A program made the translations under genes and the position numbers. The notes under the pieces were generated by a model. That model was not told where the DNA came from and searched no databases. It saw only the letters and a program-made list of their open reading frames with translations. From Serratia sp. H1w (lineage in GTDB: Bacteria > Pseudomonadota > Gammaproteobacteria > Enterobacterales > Enterobacteriaceae), in NCBI RefSeq assembly GCF_000633355.1, contig NZ_AYMQ01000059.1:1-64000 (forward strand): a stretch of DNA of 64,000 nt, given 5' to 3'. Of the stretch, positions 32,041-39,062 are shown piece by piece (within the stretch, counting starts at the first letter, position 1; every line of letters starts with the position of its first letter).

Positions 32041-32731
32041 CGAAAAGTACCTTGCTAAAATTAAAAAACTGCTGAATTTAGCCAGGCGCAGCACCAATCA
32101 GAACGAGGCGGCTAATGCCATTAGTCAGGCTCAAAACCTGATGCGGGCGCATAACCTGACTGAAACCGATGTTGATTTAATGGATATCGATGAATTCAGC
32201 AGCCAGGGTGCACCGACGAATGCGGTAAAAATCCCCGGCTATGCCGCCTCCTTGGCCAATATGATTTGCAGTGCGTTTGGCGTGCGCTGTTATCACACCT
32301 ATAACGTCTCGCGCCGGGTGGTTGTTTTCTATGGCCCGAATGAACGCCCGCAAATAGCGGCATACGGTTTTGATGTGCTTTCCCGACAGTTAATGAAAGC
32401 CCGTAGCGAGTTCAGTGCCTCACAGCGCAAAAGCATCAAACGCAGCACCAAGATCAACCGTGCTGACCAGTTCTGCGAAGGTTGGGTGCTGGGTGCGCAA
32501 CGGGTTATTGAAAATTTCATTGTCAGCGAGCCTGAAACAACGTTGATGACAGCCTATTACAACCGGCTAAAGAGCGAGTTTGAGCATAAAACCCTTGACC
32601 CCAGAACGGCAAAAAAATGTCGAGGGGATGATATTGCCAAATCTGCCGGGTACCAGGCTGGCCAGGAAGCTAAGTTGCACCATGCCGTTGATGGTTCTCA
32701 GCAAGAATATGCACAGATCGGGAGGCAATAA
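32033..32731 (+). CDS. DUF2786-domain phage protein
   Basis: 232 aa from ATG 32033, with GAGGTG 5 bases upstream; longer frames lack a ribosome site. MNNEKYLAKIKKLLNLARRSTNQNEAANAISQAQNLMRAHNLTE is the DUF2786 signature, an N-terminal helical domain common in phage proteins of unknown role. The rest (VSRRVVVFYGPNERPQIAAYGFDVL, then basic RKSIKRSTKINRADQFCEGW) resembles the C-terminal partner domain of such proteins. Confidence 0.75.
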   Translation: MNNEKYLAKIKKLLNLARRSTNQNEAANAISQAQNLMRAHNLTETDVDLMDIDEFSSQGAPTNAVKIPGYAASLANMICSAFGVRCYHTYNVSRRVVVFYGPNERPQIAAYGFDVLSRQLMKARSEFSASQRKSIKRSTKINRADQFCEGWVLGAQRVIENFIVSEPETTLMTAYYNRLKSEFEHKTLDPRTAKKCRGDDIAKSAGYQAGQEAKLHHAVDGSQQEYAQIGRQ

Positions 32732-32734
32732 GTC

Positions 32735-33493
32735 ATGAGATTCAAATTTAATCCACTAACATTTGAGCAGAAACTCGCCCTTCGTAGATCTGCAGAGGAT
32801 TCTCTTAATGCAATGAATCCTCTCTGGGGGGAATTTCGTAAGGCAGCTACTGCACCAGCCATCATTTCATTGTTGGATTCGCTAGATGAGCAGGCACAAG
32901 AGCTGCATAAGGCAAAAATGGCTTTGGCCGATGCTGGTTGCGTGCTTGTCGAATGGAAGCAGCGCACAGAAGCAGCAGAGCAACTTTCTCAACAACTGCG
33001 ACTGACCATCGACTCAATTCAGAGCCCAATAGCTCATGGCCAGGAACGTATTACAGAACTGGAGGGATTAGCTACCGATTTAGCAGCGAAATTACAAAAA
33101 ACTCAGGACTCGCTGAAGTATGCATTGCTTATGCTCAGTGAAACCAAAATGTGTAACACAGAACCTGGTCAGAACCCCGCCATCGCTGCTGTTGTTGATG
33201 AACGTTTACGGCAAGTTAACGTTAAAGGCTGGACTCCAGAGCACGACGACGAGCATGTTAACGACGAAATAGCCGCGTTTGCTGCACTTTACGCCATGCC
33301 TGAAGCCTGTCGAGATTGGTCAGCGGAAGAAACAGGCTACGGCGAAAATTGGGCGGAAGCGATCTGCCCGAACGGCTGGGCTGCAAAATTTGGCGACCGC
33401 CGTCGTGAACTGGTTAAAGCAGGTGCGCTTATCCTTGCCGAAATTGAACGTTTAGACCGTGTAAGCAATGAAAAAGGTGAAAATCATGAGTAA
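32735..33493 (+). CDS. Phage protein with Ea22/ead-like C-terminal domain
   Basis: 252 aa. A central coiled coil (LSQQLRLTIDSIQSPIAHGQERITELEGLATDLAAKLQ) is followed by a C-terminal module AAVVDERLRQVNVKGWTPEHDDEHVNDE and GDRRRELVKAGALILAEIERLDR. This module is shared by many lambdoid accessory proteins (dATP/dGTP-like or ead group); its biochemical role is not clear. It is embedded in the early operon. Confidence 0.65.
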   Translation: MRFKFNPLTFEQKLALRRSAEDSLNAMNPLWGEFRKAATAPAIISLLDSLDEQAQELHKAKMALADAGCVLVEWKQRTEAAEQLSQQLRLTIDSIQSPIAHGQERITELEGLATDLAAKLQKTQDSLKYALLMLSETKMCNTEPGQNPAIAAVVDERLRQVNVKGWTPEHDDEHVNDEIAAFAALYAMPEACRDWSAEETGYGENWAEAICPNGWAAKFGDRRRELVKAGALILAEIERLDRVSNEKGENHE

Positions 33494-33800
33494 GGTCACT
33501 TTTGTTGTCGATTTTCCCGATGGGCAAACTCCAACTGTTAGTGCTGGCATGGAAATTTTAGGCGGTCGTCTATGTTCGGTTGCCTGGTCAGATGCTACAA
33601 CCGCCACAGCTATCGAATGGAACATTAATGATATTGAACCACCAATGCTCACTCGATTGCTCGTTACCACTATTGACGGGTATGTCGATGTTGATACCTG
33701 CTCATCTATTAGCGGCTGGTATCACAATGAAGAGGATGTGATTGCCTGGTCACACTTACCAGAACCCTATACTGCCCCTGATGGCGGGGAGGACTCATGA
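33486..33800 (+). CDS. Hypothetical early protein
   Basis: 104 aa from ATG 33486 (MSKVTFVVDFPDG), with AAGGTG 6 bases upstream and an 8-base overlap with the previous gene. Beta-rich and acidic, ending DGGEDS. The segment VTTIDGYVDVDTCSSISGWYHNEEDVIAWSHLPEPY resembles small phage DUF551-type proteins, whose WxxLPxPP motif it approximates; the family assignment is tentative. Confidence 0.6.
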   Translation: MSKVTFVVDFPDGQTPTVSAGMEILGGRLCSVAWSDATTATAIEWNINDIEPPMLTRLLVTTIDGYVDVDTCSSISGWYHNEEDVIAWSHLPEPYTAPDGGEDS

Positions 33801-34204
33801 ACCGGGCTAAAACCATCCAGTTGATACATATTGCCCGAAACAAACTGGAAGTATCCGACGATGCCTACCGCGTGATGCTGCAGAACCTGACCGGCAAAGA
33901 CTCATGCAGCAAGATGGATGATAGGCAACTGGCCAACGTTCTCGCCCACCTGCGTGGTCGCGGGTTCAAGATTTCAGGTAAGTCTCGGGAAGTACCTATG
34001 GCTGACTTCCCTATGGGCCGCAAAATCTGGGTGCTGTGGCAAGATTTGGCTAAGGCTGGACTCGTAAGGGATAAGTCGCAGAAAGCCCTTGATGCCTGGC
34101 TGCTGCGGGAGACTGGCGTGGCTCAGTTAGTCTGGCTGCAAAAAGAGCCAGACAAGGCCCACCAGGCTATTGAGAAGCTTAAGCAGTGGTTGAGCCGTAA
34201 GTAG
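33797..34204 (+). CDS. gemA: Regulatory protein GemA, Mu gp16-like
   Basis: 135 aa. MNRAKTIQLIHIARNKLEVSDDAYRVMLQNLTGKDSCSKMDDRQLANVLAHLRGRGF is the GemA/gp16 signature (DUF1018). In Mu, GemA modulates host gene expression and DNA gyrase-related functions. Its place directly before Mor is conserved in Mu-like phages. The start overlaps the previous stop by 4 bases. Confidence 0.92.
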   Translation: MNRAKTIQLIHIARNKLEVSDDAYRVMLQNLTGKDSCSKMDDRQLANVLAHLRGRGFKISGKSREVPMADFPMGRKIWVLWQDLAKAGLVRDKSQKALDAWLLRETGVAQLVWLQKEPDKAHQAIEKLKQWLSRK

Positions 34205-34215
34205 GCGAGGTCAGT

Positions 34216-34581
34216 ATGAAGAGCGAGATGGAAGAAAAACGGCATTGGTTACTTACAGAACTGGCAGAGTATGTAACACTGGTCGCTCAGGAACACGGCC
34301 TGCCTACTGACTCTGCCGATCAGTTAGGCACTAATGTAGCTAATTTCATCTGTGAACATTTCGCCGGTCAATTGATTACATTTCCGCAGGACTATTTCTT
34401 CAAGTTGTCGGCGCGAGATCTTCAGATTTACGAGGATTGGCGCAAGAGGATGCCCTGGCAACAATTGGTCATCACATACGGCATGACAGAGGGTGGACTG
34501 CGTAAGGTGATCAAGCGTGTGGAAAAACGGATTCTGAAACGTTCACAGCCTGGCCTTGAGCTGTTCCCTGACGATGAGTAA
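34216..34581 (+). CDS. mor: Middle/late transcription activator, Mor family
   Basis: 121 aa. The C-terminal helix-turn-helix YEDWRKRMPWQQLVITYGMTEGGLRKVIKRVEKRILKR is diagnostic for Mor/C activators, and the N-terminal part forms the dimer domain (ELAEYVTLVAQEHGLPTDSADQLG). It would activate transcription of the divergent late genes, which have no separate C gene visible. It is the last early gene before the phage end, followed by a terminator hairpin. Confidence 0.92.
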   Translation: MKSEMEEKRHWLLTELAEYVTLVAQEHGLPTDSADQLGTNVANFICEHFAGQLITFPQDYFFKLSARDLQIYEDWRKRMPWQQLVITYGMTEGGLRKVIKRVEKRILKRSQPGLELFPDDE

Positions 34582-34586
34582 AATTG

Positions 34587-34612
34587 AGGGCGGAATGAAA
34601 TTTTTCCGCCCT
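34587..34612 (+). terminator. Terminator hairpin after mor
   Basis: AGGGCGGAA (34587-34595) pairs perfectly with TTCCGCCCT (34604-34612) across an 8-base loop. A pyrimidine-rich stretch follows (TGGTTCTCTTTC). It lies 6 bases past the mor stop and would end early transcription before the phage end. Confidence 0.75.
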
Positions 34613-34654
34613 TGGTTCTCTTTCAGTATGTGAAATACAATTACAATCTCCATT

Positions 34655-34730
34655 ACGTTATTTCTCACTATTTGCCCGTATTTTTCGATTTATCTCGCTC
34701 CACCTACTCCATTTATCTCACTCCCTATCA
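34655..34730. repeat. Phage end with tandem transposase-type binding sites (att end)
   Basis: Read from the end inward on the minus strand, the phage begins TGATAGGGAGTGAG. Two near-identical 16-mers, TCCATTTATCTCACTC (34708-34723) and TCGATTTATCTCGCTC (34685-34700), lie 23 bp apart on the plus strand, and a weaker third copy lies at 34655-34670. Repeated sites near the end and a terminal TG/CA are the layout of Mu-class ends bound by the transposase. The exact last base (34730) is inferred from the CA and from where usher homology resumes. Confidence 0.7.
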
Positions 34731-36288
34731 CCGTGGCGTACAGATTTCCCCAACCTTCGCCCAGCGGTTGGTTCAACGAAAGCGTAAACAGGCTGCGTTG
34801 GCGGCCATAGAGATCGCTTTGTTGATTGCGCAGGGCCAGATCGCGTAACTGTACTGCGTCGTTCAGGTTCAGATAGCCGTCGGTCGAAAAACGGTAAGCT
34901 GCCACGGACAGGCTGGTTTGGGTGGCGGGATACAGCTGGCTGAAACCAATACGATAGCTTTGCCCCGAGCGTGAAGGTTGGTTGGGCAAGCGGGTTCTCG
35001 CCTCGGTGACATCTAATGACAGTGCACCGATGGGCGTGTTCATGGCTCCTCCTACCAAGGCCGAAACGTATCCCTCGCTGGCAATGGCACCCGCGTAGCC
35101 AGTAATAAGATTACTCAGGCCCAACTGATAGGTCAGGCTGCCAAAGGCGGGCTTGTTCTCAAGCCCCGAACTATTAACCTTACCTGCTGCCAGTTCGTAG
35201 CGGCTGATGCCAGGCCGCAACATTTGCGCCACCGACGCATAAGGGACCGTAAAGGATCGGACTTGCCCATCAGCTTCTTCCACTCGCACGATCAATTCGC
35301 CACCATAGCTGGTGGGATAAAGATCGCCGATCTCAAATGGCCCTGGCGAAACCGTGGCGGTATAGAGGGTAAAACCATTTTGGGTGATGACCACTCTGGC
35401 ATTGCTGTTGGCGACGCCGCGTACCACGGGAGCATAGCCACGCAGAGAATCCGGCAGCATGCGGTCATCGGAATAAAGCCGTAGCCCACGGAAACGCACG
35501 CCGTCAAACAGCTCGCCACTGGTGAAGGCATCGCCGAGGATCAGTTGGGAACGCAGCATGGTGATATCGCGGCCAATATAGGTCGAGGTACTTTTGTAAT
35601 CCCCGCCATTTCCTTGCGAAGACCAGTTGATCGTACCGCTATTTCTTGCGCGCCAAGGGCCGACATTCAGGCCGTTACGCAGCCCGAGATAGCCATAGGT
35701 CTGACTATTATCCTGCTGTTTTGACTGATAAACGTTGGCATTGTAGTTGACGATCAGGGCGGTCAGGCCGTCTTCCCACAGTTTGGGATTGGCATAGCCA
35801 CGCGGAACACGATTGATCAGTAATTGTGGGATCGACAAGGTCAGCTTTTGCTCTCCACCGTCAACGCTGGCGCTGGCTCCCGGCAACAGCTCGCTGAGCG
35901 AACCACAATAGCCTTCCTGTTCTAGCTGCTCCAAGTGCACCGCTGGGGTGAGCGCCAAGAGCTTATCTTCGCTCAAGTTGAGCTGTGCAAAGAAGCTGCC
36001 CGGATAGCAGGGCGTCGTCTTGCTGGTGCTGTCTGGCAGCAGTTTGAATTGGATCTTCTCGCTGCCGATTAACCGGGTATTGAGTTCGATCGAAATAGTG
36101 TAGATCCCAGGGATCATGACGTTGCTATGGCTAAATTGGGCGGGATCGAATTTCCCAACCTTACCGCCAGGGAAAAAACTGGGATCGAAGGTCACTTCTT
36201 CTGGACCTTCCGCTGCATAAGAAGAAGTGGCCGAAACCATGGCACAGTAAAGCAACCAGTTCAGCGCTGTGTTGTTACGTCTAGTCAT
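34731..36288 (-). pseudogene. Fimbrial outer membrane usher, truncated by the prophage
   Basis: The frame starts at 36288 with a signal peptide (NWLLYCAMVSATSSYA) and the usher N-domain (EVTFDPSFFPGGKVGKFDPAQF). It runs through the barrel, including RFRGLRLYSDDRMLPDSLRGYAPVVRGVA and GPFEIGDLYPTSYGGELIVRVEEADG. About 519 residues remain of the usual 820-870; after GEGWGNLYAT the frame enters the phage end and stops after about 13 foreign codons, at 34690. The missing C-terminal barrel and plug-proximal parts should lie at the other prophage end. The gene is therefore inactive unless the prophage excises precisely. Confidence 0.88.
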
Positions 36289-36338
36289 AGCATCCTTGAC
36301 GACTCAGATAATCCATCTTCCTGGAAATAGGGGCTGCG

Positions 36339-37073
36339 CTAACGGCTTAGCGGGTAAGTTTTTTCGATAAATGCGCCATAGTCATTAATCGCATTGGTCA
36401 CCACGCTATTGGGCGATCCTTTAACCGTTTTATTACTGCGTTTTAGCTGGAAGGTTTGCTCAGAGAAGGGGGCAATCATGCCGCCATCGCTGCCCGCCAC
36501 GCTGGCCTCCCCACGGCCTGGCAACAGTACCGAGGCGTAACTGATGTGGTATGGCGTCGGGTTTTTGCCGATTAATTTTTCCCCTTGCAGCTGCCAGCTC
36601 ACCTGCTCCATGCTTTTCTCCGACAATCCTGGCAACGTTGCGGGGCGGTAAAACACCTTCAGGCGGTTGCGATAGGCAATGGAGATATAATTTTTTTCCG
36701 TTTTCGACTGGGGGGGAACTTCAAGCACGTTGATCCAATACAGAGTCTCACGATCGGTCGCGTGGTTAGCCATGGGGGTAGCGCTAATACGTAGGGTCTG
36801 TGCTTTGGTAGGTTCAATACGTGCGACTGGCGGCATAATCATAAAAGGCACGTCGCTATCTTCGGGGGCCGCATCGGCATTGCCTGCATCCATCCAGGAT
36901 TGAACTAACAGCGGCAGACTGCTTTTATTTTGCAGCTTCAACGTCACTTCTTTGGCATCGCTTGGGTAGATAACACGAGTACCAGAAATAACGATGCTGG
37001 CATACGCAGATGAAGCAAAAAAAACGGCTGCGAGTGCCGATAATAGCAACCCATATTTTTTAGTGAAGGGCAT
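36339..37073 (-). CDS. Periplasmic fimbrial chaperone, PapD family
   Basis: 244 aa with a signal peptide (MPFTKKYGLLLSALAAVFFASSAYA). Domain 1 has SIVISGTRVIYPSDAKEVTLKLQNKSSLPLLVQSWMD, PPVARIEPTKAQTLRI and YWINVLEVPP, and domain 2 begins after LKVFYRP. It caps fimbrial subunits by donor strand complementation and delivers them to the usher. It lies 50 bases upstream of the usher in the same operon and is intact. Confidence 0.93.
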   Translation of the reverse strand: MPFTKKYGLLLSALAAVFFASSAYASIVISGTRVIYPSDAKEVTLKLQNKSSLPLLVQSWMDAGNADAAPEDSDVPFMIMPPVARIEPTKAQTLRISATPMANHATDRETLYWINVLEVPPQSKTEKNYISIAYRNRLKVFYRPATLPGLSEKSMEQVSWQLQGEKLIGKNPTPYHISYASVLLPGRGEASVAGSDGGMIAPFSEQTFQLKRSNKTVKGSPNSVVTNAINDYGAFIEKTYPLSR

Positions 37074-37144
37074 AACAATCTCGTCAGTATCGCCATCGAA
37101 AAATGGCCCTGACGATCACAGGGCCAGAGAATTACCGCTAGAAT

Positions 37145-37720
37145 TTATTGATAAACAATATTGTATTTAACGGTGGAAGCTACTTTACCTGCAGTTGCCG
37201 GAGCACCTACTGCAATATACTGACCGATATACTCATATACGGCGGTATTATTGGCGATGGTTTTTGGTGCGTGATTATTATTGCCTGAAAGAAGGTTGAT
37301 TGCATTGTTGGTATCGCCGTTCAGAATCTGGATTTGAACGTTACTTGCAGGGTTGTTAGCCGCAGTATTTTTCAGCCAGCCGGTAACACTATCGATCGCT
37401 GGGCTGGTTGGGTCGAAACTAACGGAAGCAACTTTACCATTGGTACAGTTCAGATCATTTGGGCCACCCAACGTAATGTTGAAGTTTTTCGGTTTTGCCG
37501 TGGCACCCGCATTGCTTAAATCACTGACGTTGGCAGTGTCTAAAATGACGTCAACATCAATAGCGCCATTTGGAGTTTCACCGTTAATCAAGCAGGTTTG
37601 GTCGATAATCTCACCGGTGAAGTTGATGTTGCCGCCCGCTACGGTTGCGGCGGAAGCCGCAGTTGAAGCCAAGCCGCTCAGAGCCAGGGAGAGTGCCAGT
37701 ACTAATGTGTTTTTTTTCAT
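37145..37720 (-). CDS. Major fimbrial subunit
   Basis: 191 aa. Signal peptide (NTLVLALSLALSGLASTAASA), then AATVAGGNINFTGEIIDQTCLING, typical of type 1-like subunits. The two conserved cysteines are in QTCLI and LNCTNG. It ends with AGKVASTVKYNIVYQ, the C-terminal beta-zipper with the penultimate Tyr. It is the first structural gene of the operon. Confidence 0.92.
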   Translation of the reverse strand: MKKNTLVLALSLALSGLASTAASAATVAGGNINFTGEIIDQTCLINGETPNGAIDVDVILDTANVSDLSNAGATAKPKNFNITLGGPNDLNCTNGKVASVSFDPTSPAIDSVTGWLKNTAANNPASNVQIQILNGDTNNAINLLSGNNNHAPKTIANNTAVYEYIGQYIAVGAPATAGKVASTVKYNIVYQ

Positions 37721-37850
37721 CTCAAATATATCCTTGTTAACTAAATTATAAATAACCCTGGCCTATAACGAAGCATAAGCACAGAGCCGTCATTTCACTA
37801 TGACTGTGAAAATACTGCTCCCTGGCTGGTAAGAATAACAAGATGTTGGG

Positions 37851-38306
37851 TTATGTCGTTTTTATATACAGCGGCGTAATAGAGGCACCACGCAAAGTAT
37901 AACCTTTGCCCCGCGATGCCTTGATAAAATCATTGGCAAGTCCAATCTTTTCCAGCCTGGACTTAAGTTCGGAAATAACCTGCATTAATCTGGTGGTTGA
38001 CGAGGACAGATTATGATTTTCCCAAACTTGTACTAACAACTCTTGGTTGGAAACATAGCCGACGCTGGCATGTGCCAATAGATAGTTCAATAATCTCAGC
38101 ATGGTTTCACGCAGTTTGAGATAGTTGGTGAATTCACCGTTGGGTTGATGGCTGCATTCGATAGTGTTATAGAGCTTGATGACTGAGCTCGACTTGATAT
38201 CTACCTGATACTGGTCATCGATAATATAGCCAAACAGTGATAGGTTTTTCTCACCCACATTGATGATCCGCGTTGCCGCATATTTGACTTTTCTCTTGCT
38301 ATCCAT
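37851..38306 (-). CDS. Winged-helix transcriptional regulator of the fimbrial operon
   Basis: 151 aa from ATG 38306 (MDSKRKVKYAATRIINVGEK), with GGAG 7 bases upstream; the frame also opens at 38354. The domain is an OmpR/CadC-type winged helix: YLKLRETMLRLLNYLLAHASVGYVSNQELLVQVWENHNLSSSTTRLMQVISELKSRLEKIG-x-IKASRGKGYTL. There is no receiver or membrane segment, similar to stand-alone fimbrial regulators. It lies 130 bases upstream of the subunit gene on the same strand, so local control of the fimbriae is likely. Confidence 0.75.
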   Translation of the reverse strand: MDSKRKVKYAATRIINVGEKNLSLFGYIIDDQYQVDIKSSSVIKLYNTIECSHQPNGEFTNYLKLRETMLRLLNYLLAHASVGYVSNQELLVQVWENHNLSSSTTRLMQVISELKSRLEKIGLANDFIKASRGKGYTLRGASITPLYIKTT

Positions 38307-39024
38307 CACCAACTCCGTCGCATCCACTGCTGAAACTGTCCAAATATATTTCACATATCGGAACCGCTACCACCAAATATGAGTTTTAGACATATTATTA
38401 TCTGAGGAATTAATGTCAATTCAGAAAACTAAAAAAATACGCAATCAAAAAAGAATTAAAATCTATATAAATATTATTTCATGGGTTTTTATTTTGTATT
38501 TATCCTGTTTTAGTGGTTGTTTTAAACTTAAACTCCATTACTGTAGTGATGCTAACTCATAAGCATAAAACTCTTTTTTTTAGCGTTAATTATGGTGTCA
38601 TGTGTTGGTTTTATCTCTGAGCCATCACATTGGTGAAATTAAAGTTCAATAATTGGCTGTTTTACTATCCTCATAATTCGGACTATTCCCAGTGCATGGT
38701 TCTAGTGTTTTATAGTCGTATTCTCATTGCACTAGGATTTATCTTGTTGGTGTTACATGTAAGTAGATATTAAATATCTTTATTTTTATTTTCACTAAGG
38801 TTCTTTTTTGAGAAAAACAGGAATAATCTAAGTGTCAATGGAGGAGGGTGAAAACTAACTTTCTGTAAATTAAAAAGAGATAGGTTAGCACTAAGGTTGA
38901 TGCAGGTGGTTGTACCGGTGATGACGACGAAAAAGGAGTGGTTGTTTTTATCTAGTTACCACGTCGCTTAGTTAATGGTTTTTTTCTAATATTGGCGGAT
39001 CGCCATCCCTTCATGGGTTAAATC
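38307..39024. other. AT-rich intergenic region between fimbrial and aerobactin loci
   Basis: About 720 bp without a convincing gene on either strand; the composition is clearly more AT-rich than both flanks, with many poly-T and poly-A runs. It contains the promoter region of the fimbrial regulator. Such composition would favour H-NS binding and is common at horizontally acquired island boundaries. I saw no tRNA, integrase or inverted-repeat element. Confidence 0.5.
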
Positions 39025-39052
39025 GCAGGCCGGTCAAGGCGATCCGGCCTGC
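39025..39052 (-). terminator. Terminator of the aerobactin operon
   Basis: GCAGGCCGG (39025-39033) pairs perfectly with CCGGCCTGC (39044-39052), a 9-bp GC stem with a 10-base loop, located 10 bases beyond the iutA stop. On the minus strand it is followed by GATTTAACCC, so the U-tract is weak. Confidence 0.7.
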
Positions 39053-39062
39053 TTAGATAAAA

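Larger units (their letters stand above)
1..34730. mobile_element. Mu-like transposable prophage (left part outside window)
   Basis: Between these positions lie a DDE transposase, an AAA+ transposition protein, Gam, GemA and Mor (early, plus strand) and Mu-type terminase, portal, gpF-like, gpG-like, protease/scaffold and capsid genes (late, minus strand). Early and late units are divergent from a central repressor region near 25 kb, so the early genes run toward the end at 34730; I recall this layout from BcepMu-type phages, whereas Mu itself is collinear. The right boundary is the tandem end-site array plus a terminal TG/CA dinucleotide within a fimbrial usher gene. The other end lies left of base 1. 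Every gene seen is intact, so the prophage may be functional. Confidence 0.93.

Noticed and set aside
34612-34848. 78-codon plus-strand frame across the prophage end
   Set aside because: It crosses from phage end repeats into antisense usher sequence and cannot be a native gene.
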